Positions 54,172 through 62,464 of a DNA stretch of 64,000 bases are shown in pieces. Source of the stretch: DATKJS01 sp050015275 (GTDB taxonomy: Bacteria > Acidobacteriota > Aminicenantia > Aminicenantales > Saccharicenantaceae); the NCBI GenBank assembly GCA_050015275.1, contig JBEKBS010000009.1:25802-89801 (forward strand), read 5' to 3'. A model generated the notes under the pieces. It worked only from the letters and a program-made list of their open reading frames with translations. It did no database searches and had not been told where the DNA came from. The first letter of the stretch is position 1; each line of letters opens with the position of its first letter. The position numbers and the translations under genes are program-made.

Positions 54172-54426
54172 GTGTCGGAAAAATCGAGATTGGTCACACT
54201 CTTCCTTTGTATTTGGTTCGGCATGTTCGGCGGCCACAGGTTCTACGTCGGCAAGACCGGCACGGGGATCGTCTGGCTCCTGACCGGCGGCTGCTTTTTG
54301 ATCGGCTTCATCATCGACCTGGCCCTGATCATCATTGGCCAGTTCTACGACAAGAGCGGCAAGCCCGTCATGGTCTGGATGCGCCGGGTCGACGCCGACG
54401 GCAAGGTCCAGGATTATCTCGTTTAG
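54172..54426 (+). CDS. TM2-domain membrane protein
   Basis: An 84-residue protein with the TM2 pattern: FGMFGGHRFYVGKTGTGIVWLLTGGCFLIGFIIDLALIIIGQ, two helices joined by a short loop. Start GTG 54172 with AAGGAGG at ideal spacing. The protein ends PVMVWMRRVDADGKVQDYLV. The final G of its TAG stop is also the first base of the inverted-repeat element at 54426, so the present C-terminus might be shaped by that insertion. Function of small TM2 proteins is unknown. Confidence 0.85.
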   Translation: MSEKSRLVTLFLCIWFGMFGGHRFYVGKTGTGIVWLLTGGCFLIGFIIDLALIIIGQFYDKSGKPVMVWMRRVDADGKVQDYLV

Positions 54427-54669
54427 GGGTCGGACCAATTTATCTTATTGATATCGAATAAATTATCGTATGAATTTACTAGTTTTTTGGCCTTAACCCC
54501 CGTTTTTCAGGCCTGAAAAACGGGGGTTAAGGAAATTCTCCACTCCTTGGACCTGGCCTCGCCTTAAGTCCGTGTTTTGAGCGTTAAAAAATGGGACCCA
54601 AGGCGAGGGTCAAACTATGCGACAATGGGCAATCCCTTTGTTATCTATGAGTTGAAGTGGTCCGACCCC
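54426..54669. repeat. Composite palindromic element with terminal inverted repeats
   Basis: GGGGTCGGACCA (54426-54437) and TGGTCCGACCCC (54658-54669) are perfect 12-bp terminal inverted repeats. Inside are a perfect 42-base palindrome (54491-54532, arms beginning CCTTAACCCCCG, centre CAGGCCTG) and a second imperfect hairpin (CCTCGCCTTAAGTCC against GGGACCCAAGGCGAGG, about 54552-54608). No ORF. It fills nearly all of the spacer between the TM2 gene and gatE. Confidence 0.8.
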
Positions 54670-54682
54670 GAACAAAAAATTA

Positions 54683-54691
54683 TGGTATAAT
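54683..54691 (+). promoter_or_regulatory. Extended -10 promoter for gatED
   Basis: TGGTATAAT (54683-54691): perfect -10 with TG extension, 14 bases past the repeat element. No good -35 is seen. Confidence 0.55.
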
Positions 54692-54727
54692 GCCCTCCTT
54701 TATCCCTAAGGACGCAAGACCCGAGAG

Positions 54728-56656
54728 ATGAGCGACCACGACTTCCAGATCAAGCCGTTCCCGGAGATGACGGAAGCCGATTACGAGGCGGTCGGCTTCC
54801 GCTCTGGCCTCGAGATCCATCAGCAGCTCCTGACCGAAAAGAAGCTTTTCTGCCGCTGCCCGGCCGGCCGCTACAGCGAAAAATACGACGCCGAGATCCT
54901 CCGCCACATGCGGCCCACCCTGTCCGAGCTCGGCGAGTATGACGGCACGGCCCTGATGGAGTTCAAGACCAAAAAGGAGATCATCTACCGGATCAACCGC
55001 GAGACCGTCTGCACCTACGAGATGGACGACACGCCGCCGTTCATGATCGACGAGCAGGCCCTGGACATCGCCCTGGGCATCGCCATGCTCTACAACCTCA
55101 ACCTGGTCGATGAGCTCCACATCGCCCGCAAGCAGTATCTTGACGGCAGCATCCCGACCGGCTTCCAGCGGACGACGATCGTCGGCGTCAACGGCTGGAT
55201 CCCTTACAAGGGCCGCCGGATCCAGATCGTCCAGCTCGGCCTCGAGGAGGACGCCTGCCGGGAGGTGAGCGACGTCGGCCACCGCCGCGTCTATCTCACG
55301 GACCGCCTGGGCATGCCCCTCATCGAGACCGTGACCGGCCCGGACATGCGCACGCCCCAGGAGGTCGCCGAGGTGGCCCAGATCTGCCGTCGCCTCGTCC
55401 GGAGCACCGGCCGGGTCAGGACGGGGATCGGGGCCGCCCGCGAGGACGTCAACGTCAGCGTCCGCGGCGGGACCCGCGTCGAGATCAAGGGCGTGCCCCG
55501 GATCCCGCGGATCCCGCTCCTGACCTATAACGAGGCCATACGCCAGTGGAACCTTCTCCGGCTCCGCGACGAGCTCCATCGCCGCGGCCTCACGGCCGAG
55601 ACCTTCAAGACCGACATCGAGGACGTCACTAAGCTTCTCCAGCGGACGAGCTACCAGCCCGTCCGCAACGCCCTCGAGGCGGGCGCCGTCGCGAGCGGCG
55701 TCGCCCTGCGCGGCTTCCAGGGGCTGCTCAACTGGCAGACCCAGGCCAACACCCATTTCTCGCGGGAGATCTCCGACCGCGTCCGGGTCGTCGCCTGCCT
55801 GACGACCCTGCCCAATATCGTCCACTCGGACAGCGCCTCCGAGACGCTGGCGAGCGCCGAATGGCAGGCGGTCCGGAAAGCCCTCAAGGCGACCGACAAC
55901 GATACGCTCGTCATCGTCTGGGGGACGAAGGACGACGCCAGGACGGGCGCCCAGGAGATCGCCATCCGGGCCAAGGAGGCGACTGTCGGCATTCCTTCCG
56001 AGACGCGCCAGGCGCTCCATGACGGGACCAACGGCTTCGAGCGCATCCTGCCAGGGCCGGACCGGATGTACCCGGACACGGACCTGCCGCCGAAGACAGT
56101 GACCACGGAGCGGCTGGAGAAGATCGGGGCTTCCCTGCCGCGCCCGATCTGGGCCCGGGAATCCACATATGCCGACCTTGGCGTTCCGGACGACGTCATC
56201 CGTCCCCTGGCCATGTCGCGGCTGGCGGGGCTGTTCGAGAGTCTCGTTCGAGATTGGAAAATCGGCCCGACCCTTGCCGCCGTGGCCCTCGTCCAGTTCC
56301 CGAAGCGGCTGCGCAGGAAGGGCTTGGACACGGCCTCGCTCACAGAGGACAACCTGAAGAAAATATTCGAGCTCTACAAGGACGGAAAGATCTCACGCGA
56401 GGGGATCTACCTGGCCATGAAGGGGGCCGGCGGGAACGACGGCCTCTCTGCGATCGACCCTCCCCGCGTCCCTTCCGAAGCAGAGGTCGATGCCCTGGTC
56501 AGCCGAGGGTCCGAGAAGCTGACCTCATTGAAGCTCCACAACCCCGCCAAAAGGGCCCACGTCCTGATGGGCCTGGTCATGCCCGAGCTCCGGGGCTCGG
56601 CCGAAGGCGCGGCCGTGGCGGACAAGGTCCGCAAAGTCCTGGAGGAGAGATCCTGA
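54728..56656 (+). CDS. gatE: Glutamyl-tRNA(Gln) amidotransferase subunit E (archaeal type)
   Basis: A 642-residue GatE. Cradle domain from YEAVGFRSGLEIHQQL, with GLEEDACREV and RLGMPLIETVTGPDM typical of GatB/GatE. The AspRS-like insertion that separates GatE from bacterial GatB is present (about 360-460, ending FERILPGPDRMYPDTDLPP). A helical and YqeY-like tail follows (FELYKDGKISREGIYLAMKG). GatE recognises Glu-tRNA(Gln), phosphorylates the glutamate and amidates it with ammonia from GatD. The start is ATG 54728, after the extended -10 promoter at 54683; no strong Shine-Dalgarno is visible. It overlaps gatD by one base (TGATG). The GatDE pair is regarded as an archaeal hallmark; the surroundings are bacterial. 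Confidence 0.93.
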   Translation: MSDHDFQIKPFPEMTEADYEAVGFRSGLEIHQQLLTEKKLFCRCPAGRYSEKYDAEILRHMRPTLSELGEYDGTALMEFKTKKEIIYRINRETVCTYEMDDTPPFMIDEQALDIALGIAMLYNLNLVDELHIARKQYLDGSIPTGFQRTTIVGVNGWIPYKGRRIQIVQLGLEEDACREVSDVGHRRVYLTDRLGMPLIETVTGPDMRTPQEVAEVAQICRRLVRSTGRVRTGIGAAREDVNVSVRGGTRVEIKGVPRIPRIPLLTYNEAIRQWNLLRLRDELHRRGLTAETFKTDIEDVTKLLQRTSYQPVRNALEAGAVASGVALRGFQGLLNWQTQANTHFSREISDRVRVVACLTTLPNIVHSDSASETLASAEWQAVRKALKATDNDTLVIVWGTKDDARTGAQEIAIRAKEATVGIPSETRQALHDGTNGFERILPGPDRMYPDTDLPPKTVTTERLEKIGASLPRPIWARESTYADLGVPDDVIRPLAMSRLAGLFESLVRDWKIGPTLAAVALVQFPKRLRRKGLDTASLTEDNLKKIFELYKDGKISREGIYLAMKGAGGNDGLSAIDPPRVPSEAEVDALVSRGSEKLTSLKLHNPAKRAHVLMGLVMPELRGSAEGAAVADKVRKVLEERS

Positions 56657-58044
56657 TGGCCGGCGACGACTCCTACAAAGGATACCGGGGAGAGGCCCTG
56701 GCCGTCCTCAAGAACTTCGGCGCCTTCGTCTGGAGCGAGGCCGAGATCAAGACGGCCCGGGGCGCCTACACCGGCATCATCCTGCCGCGCTCGGAAACCG
56801 CCGACCCCTTCCACATCGTCCTCAAGCTCCGCTCCGGCTACAACATCGGCCTCCTGGCCCGGTCGATCGAGGCCGTGACCATCACCGGCCGCAAGGAAGC
56901 CCACTACAAGATCCCGGAGAAGGATTTTCCGTACGACCCCAAAAAGCCCAGGGTCAAGCTCCTCGGCACGGGCGGGACGATTGCCAGCCGCCTCGATTAC
57001 CGGACCGGCGCGGTCATCCCGGCCTTTTCGCCCGGCGAGCTCTATGGCTCGGTCCCGGAGCTCGCCGATATCTGCAACCTCGAGACCGAGAAGCTCTTCG
57101 GCGTCTTCAGCGAGAACATGGGGCCCGAACAATACATCGCGACGGCCAAGGCCATCGGCCGGGAGATCGAGAAGGGCGTCCAGGGCATCGTCATCGGCCA
57201 CGGCACCGACACCATGCACCACACGGCGGCCATCCTGTCCTTCATGGTCCAGGACCCGCCCGTGCCCATCGTCATGGTCGGTTCGCAGCGCTCCTCCGAC
57301 CGGCCCTCGTCCGACGCCGCCCTCAACCTCATGCACAGCGTCAAGACGGCCGCCGAGAGCGACATCGCCGAGGTCATGGTCTGCATGTTCGGCCCGACGT
57401 CCGACATGTACGGCCTCCTCCACCGGGGGACGCGGGTCCGGAAGATGCACTCGAGCTACCGGTCCACGTTCCGGACGATCGGCGACATCCCGATCGCCAT
57501 GGTCAGCCGGGAGAAGATCACGCCCCTCCGGCAGGACTACAAGAGGCGCCGGAAGGACCGCGAGGTCAGGATCGATACGTCCTTCGAAGAGAAAGTCTCG
57601 ATCGTCTACTATTACCCCAATATGAAGCCCGACATCATCGATTCCCTCATCGACAACGGCTACCGGGGGATCGTCATCGCCGGGACGGGCCTGGGCCATG
57701 TCAACAAGCCTCTCTACCCGTCGCTCAAGAAGTGCCGGGACAAGGGGATCGCCGTCTACATGACCGTCCAGACGCTCTGGGGGTATGTCCAAATGTACGT
57801 CTACGACACGGGCCGCGACATGATGGAGCTCGGCGTCATCCCGGCCGCGAACATGCTCCCCGAGGTCGCCTACGTCAAGCTCGCCTGGGCTCTGGGCCGG
57901 ACGAGCGATGTCGAGGAGGTCCGGAAGATCATGCTGACACCGATCGCCGGCGAGATCACGGAGCGCGAGCCGTCGAACGGGTACCTCATCTTCCAGGGCG
58001 GCATCCCCGAGGTCGAGGAATTCATCTCGACCATCAAGAAATAG
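56656..58044 (+). CDS. gatD: Glutamyl-tRNA(Gln) amidotransferase subunit D (asparaginase-like)
   Basis: A 462-residue GatD. Residues about 1-95 are the GatD-specific N-terminal domain (YRGEALAVLKNFGAFVW; IVLKLRSGYNIGLL), then the L-asparaginase fold: LGTGGTIASRLDYRTGAV (Thr), GHGTDTMHHTAAILSF (Thr-Asp), and MHSVKTAAESDIAEV (Lys). It releases ammonia from Gln/Asn for GatE. GGAGGAGA precedes ATG 56656, and the four-base sequence TGATG couples it to gatE. The gene order E then D and the insertion domain argue against a plain asparaginase. Confidence 0.94.
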   Translation: MAGDDSYKGYRGEALAVLKNFGAFVWSEAEIKTARGAYTGIILPRSETADPFHIVLKLRSGYNIGLLARSIEAVTITGRKEAHYKIPEKDFPYDPKKPRVKLLGTGGTIASRLDYRTGAVIPAFSPGELYGSVPELADICNLETEKLFGVFSENMGPEQYIATAKAIGREIEKGVQGIVIGHGTDTMHHTAAILSFMVQDPPVPIVMVGSQRSSDRPSSDAALNLMHSVKTAAESDIAEVMVCMFGPTSDMYGLLHRGTRVRKMHSSYRSTFRTIGDIPIAMVSREKITPLRQDYKRRRKDREVRIDTSFEEKVSIVYYYPNMKPDIIDSLIDNGYRGIVIAGTGLGHVNKPLYPSLKKCRDKGIAVYMTVQTLWGYVQMYVYDTGRDMMELGVIPAANMLPEVAYVKLAWALGRTSDVEEVRKIMLTPIAGEITEREPSNGYLIFQGGIPEVEEFISTIKK

Positions 58045-58252
58045 CCCCGGCCGCCCTCCTTTCGAAAGATAAGCGCCCCAACGGCAAAAAACGCTTGACA
58101 GACAACCGCCTGATGTTGAAAAATAATGACTGAAGTGACCGGAAGTCTAAAATTGGGAATTCAAAAGGAGGTGGGAATCGAGAGCCATCAAACGGGCAAA
58201 GGGAATGGACAGCAGGGGGGGTAAACTATTCATGTGGGAAAGGAGAATGATG

Positions 58253-58870
58253 ATGAAAAAAGTTTGTGTTTTTCTGGGAGTCTTGCTTCTCTTGGGCGCA
58301 GCCACCGCGGCGTCCGGCTCCATCGTCGAGGGGAAAAAATTCGAATTCAGCACGGCCCTTTCATTTGAAACATTTAGCTATACTTACCCAGATGCGCCAG
58401 CTGGTTACAAGTATACCGAAAGCTATCTCAATATCCCCATTCGCTTTGGCTGGTTCATCTGGAAAGGGCTGGAGTTAGAGCCGGAATTGATGTGGACGAG
58501 CTATCATTATCATGAAGTTTATCCGGGCTACTATGACGATAAGTATCATGAAACGGGCGTGCTGTTTTCCGCAAACGTGCTCTACAATTTCAAGCTGAAA
58601 TCTCCGCACTGGGTTCCCTTCGTCCTGGCCGGGTTCGGATTCGGGAACGGGGTCCCGTATGAAGGCTATGTTGAGAAATGGGATACAGGCAGCAAGGTGA
58701 GCACCCCCAACCTTGGCGTAGGCGTCAAGTACCTGTTCGGCAACATCGGGGCTCTTCGTTTGGAATACCGCTACCGCCATTATAGGATCAGTACCCCGTA
58801 TGAAGATGACGCATACATAGAACATGTCACTTTTAACACCATCTTCGTGGGGCTGTCTCTCTTCTTCTGA
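58253..58870 (+). CDS. Outer-membrane beta-barrel protein
   Basis: About 205 residues with signal peptide KKVCVFLGVLLLLGAATAASG. The mature protein alternates in beta-barrel fashion (FEFSTALSFETFSYTYPDA; YLNIPIRFGWFIWKGLELEPELMW; LRLEYRYRHYRIS) and ends FVGLSLFF with the terminal Phe recognised by the BAM machinery. Three ATGs in a row (58247, 58250, 58253) follow AAAGGAG; 58253 has best spacing. A bidirectional terminator follows. Function unknown. Confidence 0.82.
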   Translation: MKKVCVFLGVLLLLGAATAASGSIVEGKKFEFSTALSFETFSYTYPDAPAGYKYTESYLNIPIRFGWFIWKGLELEPELMWTSYHYHEVYPGYYDDKYHETGVLFSANVLYNFKLKSPHWVPFVLAGFGFGNGVPYEGYVEKWDTGSKVSTPNLGVGVKYLFGNIGALRLEYRYRHYRISTPYEDDAYIEHVTFNTIFVGLSLFF

Positions 58871-58913
58871 GGCAGGTGAATGGGCCCTTCTTATAAGGGC
58901 TAGAAAAAGGAAA

Positions 58914-58950
58914 AGCCCGTCCCGGCTCCGGCCGGGGCGGGCTTTTTTTA
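58914..58950. terminator. Terminator between the beta-barrel gene and recO
   Basis: AGCCCGTCCCGGC (58914-58926) pairs with GCCGGGGCGGGCT (58931-58943), one T-G pair, four-base loop, followed by T7; the A-rich left flank makes it usable from both sides. Confidence 0.9.
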
Positions 58951-58965
58951 TGCTTCCGCGGGCCT

Positions 58966-59697
58966 TTAGTCTTTGATGAACTGAAGGGTCCGCGGCTCGC
59001 GCTCCAGGTGGAACACGATCATGGCCTGGAGGGTCTTGCGGATCCGGCCGATCTCGGCGGCGGGGAAACCGTGGCCGCCGGATCCCGAGGGGGGATTCTT
59101 CCGGACCCAGCGGAGGAAAGCCTGGGTCTCGGCCGGCACTTCCTCTTTTTTCAAGGGCGCGCAGTCCGAGCAGTAGGCCCCGTCCCTTTTCGCCCCGAGC
59201 CAGCCCGGGTTGAGCGGCTTGCGGCATTTCCGGCACGTGCCGAGGTTCGGAAGATAGCCATTGACGTGGAGGAGCCAGGCCTCGAAATAGGCGGCCAGGA
59301 ACGGCCTTTCGCCCCCCGCCGCGAGGGCGCCGAGGACGGAGAGGAGGAGCCGGTAAAGGACCTCCTCCTTGGCCCTGGCCGGGGCGAACTCCTCGACGAG
59401 CTCGGCGAAATAGGTCAAGAGGAAAGCCGTCTTCGGGTCGGACTGGACCTCGAAGAACGACTCGAGGAGGTCACAGCCCGAGATCGTGACGAGATCGCGG
59501 CGCTCCTTCTCGTAATAGAAGACGCGGACGACGGTCATGGGCTCCAGGCTGCTGCCGAACCGGTTGCCGAACTTCCGCGCGCCCTTGGCGACGCCGCGGA
59601 AGAGGCCCTTGTCGCGGCCGAAGAGGACGACGATTTTGTCCTGGTCGCCGACGTTGATCGTCCGCAGGACGATGGCTTCCGACTGGTCCGTTGGCAT
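58966..59697 (-). CDS. recO: DNA repair protein RecO
   Basis: A 243-residue protein. OB-fold N-terminus (SEAIVLRTINVGDQDKIVVLFGRDKGLFRGVAKGARK), central helical domain, and the zinc site CRKC ... CSDC. RecO loads RecA through RecR. ATG 59697 follows rodZ by 32 bases on the same strand. Confidence 0.93.
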   Translation of the reverse strand: MPTDQSEAIVLRTINVGDQDKIVVLFGRDKGLFRGVAKGARKFGNRFGSSLEPMTVVRVFYYEKERRDLVTISGCDLLESFFEVQSDPKTAFLLTYFAELVEEFAPARAKEEVLYRLLLSVLGALAAGGERPFLAAYFEAWLLHVNGYLPNLGTCRKCRKPLNPGWLGAKRDGAYCSDCAPLKKEEVPAETQAFLRWVRKNPPSGSGGHGFPAAEIGRIRKTLQAMIVFHLEREPRTLQFIKD

Positions 59698-59729
59698 GGG
59701 TCACGCGGTCCGGGCCGTCGCCATGGGAC

Positions 59730-60605
59730 TCAGTGGGACGGGCCCGACGGTTCTCTGGTCTGGAGGAAGTCCTTGTAGTTGTCGAGGTTGATCCGGATAT
59801 TGTTGAGCACCTCGCCCGAGCGCCCCAGCGTCTTTCCGGGGCTGCCGTTGAGAGCGAAAGTCATTCCGCCCGCGTTGCCCAAGGAGATGAGGAGCTCTTT
59901 CTCCGCCCCGGCCCGGACTTTCTGGCCGGCCGGGAACAGGCCCCCGACCTTGAAGGCCCCGTCGGCGTAGATCTGGATCCAGGTCTCCTCCTGGAAAGAG
60001 ATGTCCATGGTCAAACCCTTCCATTCCGCCTGGACGGATCGCGAGGCGGGCTGAGAGGCTGGCGGGGAGACGGGTTGAGCGGGTGGTTTCGAGGCCACCT
60101 CGGTCGCGGGCCCGGCCGCCGGCTTCTGGACCGGTGGGGCGACATTCTTTTGAGCCGGCGGGGGTGACGGCTTCCGGGTTTGGGTGAGGGCCGTCGAGAC
60201 TTTGCTTGGCGGAGCGGCCTTGTGGGGAAGCCGTGATCTCCACAGGAAAAGCAAGGCGATAAGGAGAAGGAAGACACCCGTCCCGACGACAGCCCAGACG
60301 ATGATCTTGTTTTTCCCCAGGAAAGCGGGCACGGGCCTTTCTTCCGAGGTCCGGCTCCTGGCCGGCTCGTCGAGGACCCCGGCCTCCACGTATTTATGCA
60401 GGACCTCGTTTTCGTCGAGCCCGAGGTACTTGGCGTACGTCCGGATGATGCCCTTGATGAAGAATCCGCCCGGCATGGTGTCGAGCCGGTCTTCTTCCAG
60501 GGCCGCCAGGTAGCGGCCGACGATCTTGGTGGCGGAGGCCATCTCGTCGAGGGAGATGTTGCGGGATTCCCGTTCCTTCTTGAGCTCCTGACCCAGGGTC
60601 GCCAT
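59730..60605 (-). CDS. rodZ: RodZ-like cell-shape protein (HTH_25 plus DUF4115)
   Basis: A 291-residue protein: helix-turn-helix (1-70, LGQELKKERESRNISLDEMASATKIVGRYLAALEE), one TM helix (~98-122), a Pro/Lys linker and a C-terminal DUF4115 domain (WIQIYADGAFKVGGLFPAGQKVRAGAEKELLISLGNAGG). RodZ links MreB to the elongasome. The ATG has no Shine-Dalgarno, and a perfect promoter ends eight bases before it (see 60614-60642). Confidence 0.9.
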   Translation of the reverse strand: MATLGQELKKERESRNISLDEMASATKIVGRYLAALEEDRLDTMPGGFFIKGIIRTYAKYLGLDENEVLHKYVEAGVLDEPARSRTSEERPVPAFLGKNKIIVWAVVGTGVFLLLIALLFLWRSRLPHKAAPPSKVSTALTQTRKPSPPPAQKNVAPPVQKPAAGPATEVASKPPAQPVSPPASQPASRSVQAEWKGLTMDISFQEETWIQIYADGAFKVGGLFPAGQKVRAGAEKELLISLGNAGGMTFALNGSPGKTLGRSGEVLNNIRINLDNYKDFLQTREPSGPSH

Positions 60606-60613
60606 GGACCCAG

Positions 60614-60642
60614 ATTTTAAGACAATCGCTTCGTCCTGTCAA
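60614..60642 (-). promoter_or_regulatory. Promoter giving a probable leaderless rodZ mRNA
   Basis: Minus strand perfect TTGACA (60642-60637), 17-bp spacer, TAAAAT (60619-60614). The +1 would be at 60607-60605, on the ATG (60605). Confidence 0.7.
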
Positions 60643-60676
60643 CCAACCCATGGGAGGTCGAACTTCCGCGGCTCGC

Positions 60677-61576
60677 CTAGATCTTGAGGAACTTCGAGAC
60701 GGAGGTGGCGCTGCCCGTGAAACCGGTGGCCGCCCCGGCGGCCAGGAGGCCCAGCGCCTGCAGCCAGTCCGGATAGCGGAAGCTCAGGAGCTGCTGGAGG
60801 GCGCCGAGGGACGACCCGAGATAGAGCGGGAAAAGCTTGATGACGACGAACAGGAGCCCGAGCGAGAGGAGGCTTCCCAGCAGCCCGAGGACGATCCCCT
60901 CGAGCCAGAAGGGGATCCGGATGAAAAGGTTCGTCGCCCCGACCAGCCTCAGGATCTCGATCTCGTTCCGCCGGGCCATGACGTTCAGCTTGATGACGTT
61001 CGAGATGATGAAAAAAGAGGCCAGGATGAGGATCCCGCCCAGGAAGACCCCGACGGCCCCGGCCAGCCGGCTGAAGCCCTGCATCCTTTCGACCCACTCC
61101 TCGTTGAACTGGACGTCGGTGACGCCGGGCCGGCCCTTCATCGTCTGGACGAACCGGACGAGCTCCTCGGCCGAGGACGTCTTGCTCCGGACCCGGGCCT
61201 CGATGCTCGGCGGGAAGGGGTTGGCCTTGAGGTTGGCCAGGATGTCCTTGAGCTCCGGAAAGCTCGCCTGGAACTTTTCCATGGCCTCCTCGGGCCGCAC
61301 GAAGCGGACGCTCTCGATGAAGGCCGGCTGGCCGATGTCCCGGAGCAGGGCCGCGGTCGCCTGCGGGGACGTGCCCCGGTCGAGGAAGAAGGAGATGGTC
61401 ATGTTGTTCGCCAGGTCGCGGGCCGTGTCGCGGAGATTGTTGGAGAGGGCCAGGAAGGTGCCGGCGATCAGGAAGGAGAGGCAGATGATGGTCACGGAGA
61501 AGACGTTCCGGCCGCGGAACTGCCACAAGTTGTTCCCGGTGACCCTCAGGTAGAACTTGATTTTTTCGAAAATCAG
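60677..61576 (-). CDS. ftsX: Cell division ABC permease FtsX
   Basis: About 299 residues; four hydrophobic helices with the extracellular loop between helices 1 and 2 (RSKTSSAEELVRFVQTMKGRPGVTDVQFNEEWVERM). FtsX with FtsE signals peptidoglycan hydrolases at the division site. The natural N-terminus (IFEKIKFYLRVTGNNLWQFRGRNVF) begins at codon CTG 61576, whose TGA overlaps the ftsE stop (CTGA), with GGAAGGA at good distance; TTG 61528 is the first conventional start but drops the amphipathic segment. Confidence 0.9.
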   Translation of the reverse strand: MIFEKIKFYLRVTGNNLWQFRGRNVFSVTIICLSFLIAGTFLALSNNLRDTARDLANNMTISFFLDRGTSPQATAALLRDIGQPAFIESVRFVRPEEAMEKFQASFPELKDILANLKANPFPPSIEARVRSKTSSAEELVRFVQTMKGRPGVTDVQFNEEWVERMQGFSRLAGAVGVFLGGILILASFFIISNVIKLNVMARRNEIEILRLVGATNLFIRIPFWLEGIVLGLLGSLLSLGLLFVVIKLFPLYLGSSLGALQQLLSFRYPDWLQALGLLAAGAATGFTGSATSVSKFLKI

Positions 61577-62238
61577 CGTCCTTCCTTTCCCACGATCTTG
61601 CCCTTCTGGAGAAAGAGGATGTTGTCGCCGAAGTGGCGGATGAGCTCGCGGTCATGGCTGCCGATGATGACCGTCGTCCCCTGCCGGTTGATCTCCTTGA
61701 ACAGGGTCACGATCTCGAAGGCCAGCTCGGGGTCGAGGTTCCCTGTCGGCTCGTCGGCCAGGATGATCTCCGGGTTGTTGACGATGGCCCGGGCGATGGC
61801 CACCCGCTGCTGCTCGCCGTAGGAGAGCCGCCCGGGGAGTTCCCACATCTTCTGGTGGAGGTTGACCTTCTGCAGGGTGGCGAAGACCCGCCGCCGGATC
61901 TCCTTCCGGTTGACCCCGATGACCTGGAGGGGGACGGCCACGTTCTCGAAGACCGGCCGGTGGAACATGAGCCGGAAGTCCTGGAAGACGATCCCCATCT
62001 GCCGGCGGAGCTTCCAGATCTTGGAGTCGGGGATCTTCAGAGCGTTGACGCCGTCGATGAGGATCTGGCCCTCGGTCGGGAGGATCTCCCGGAAGATGAT
62101 CTTGAGGAGGGTCGTCTTGCCCGACCCGCTCGGCCCGGTCACGAAATAGAAATCGCCGGCCCGGATCTGGAGGGTGACGTCGGACAGGGCCCAGTAGGGC
62201 TTCTGGTACTGCTTCCAGACGTGAAAGAGTTCGATCAT
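61573..62238 (-). CDS. ftsE: Cell division ATPase FtsE
   Basis: A 221-residue ATPase: Walker A GPSGSGKTT, Q-loop FQDFRLMFHRP, signature LSYGEQQRVA, Walker B IILADEPTGNLDP, and SHD switch. It opens MIELFHVWKQYQKPYWAL. GAAGG precedes ATG 62238. Its stop overlaps the ftsX CTG start. Confidence 0.95.
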   Translation of the reverse strand: MIELFHVWKQYQKPYWALSDVTLQIRAGDFYFVTGPSGSGKTTLLKIIFREILPTEGQILIDGVNALKIPDSKIWKLRRQMGIVFQDFRLMFHRPVFENVAVPLQVIGVNRKEIRRRVFATLQKVNLHQKMWELPGRLSYGEQQRVAIARAIVNNPEIILADEPTGNLDPELAFEIVTLFKEINRQGTTVIIGSHDRELIRHFGDNILFLQKGKIVGKEGR

Positions 62239-62281
62239 GACCTTCGGGTCCTGCGCGCCCGCCGGGCCCGCGTCCGGGCGC

Positions 62282-62464
62282 TTATTTTTTGATGAACAGG
62301 AACATGAACCAGCCGAAGGCCAGGGCGCCGGCCACCATCACGAGGAACAGGACGACGCCATAGCGAATACGGTCCTTCTTTTCCGTGCGGCGGATGAGGG
62401 CCATGACGAGGGACACGAAGAAGGAGTAGATGACCATGGAGAGGAGGTGGCTTTCGAGGATCAT
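62282..62464 (-). CDS. Small two-TM membrane protein
   Basis: A 60-residue protein: two hydrophobic helices (MVIYSFFVSLVMALI; GVVLFLVMVAGALAFGWFMFLF) joined by a charged RRTEKKDR loop. Its ATG overlaps the stop of the gene at 62461 (ATGA), supporting that it is real. Unknown function; 43 bases before ftsE, likely one operon. Confidence 0.7.
   Translation of the reverse strand: MILESHLLSMVIYSFFVSLVMALIRRTEKKDRIRYGVVLFLVMVAGALAFGWFMFLFIKK

Noticed and set aside
56656..58044. gatD as an ordinary L-asparaginase
   Set aside because: The extra N-terminal domain and TGATG coupling to gatE fit GatD better.
58045..58252. Possible riboswitch (GGGCAAAGG-like text) before the beta-barrel gene
   Set aside because: It does not fit the cyclic-di-GMP or other aptamer core that I could check by eye; TTGACA at 58095 has no -10 at proper spacing.
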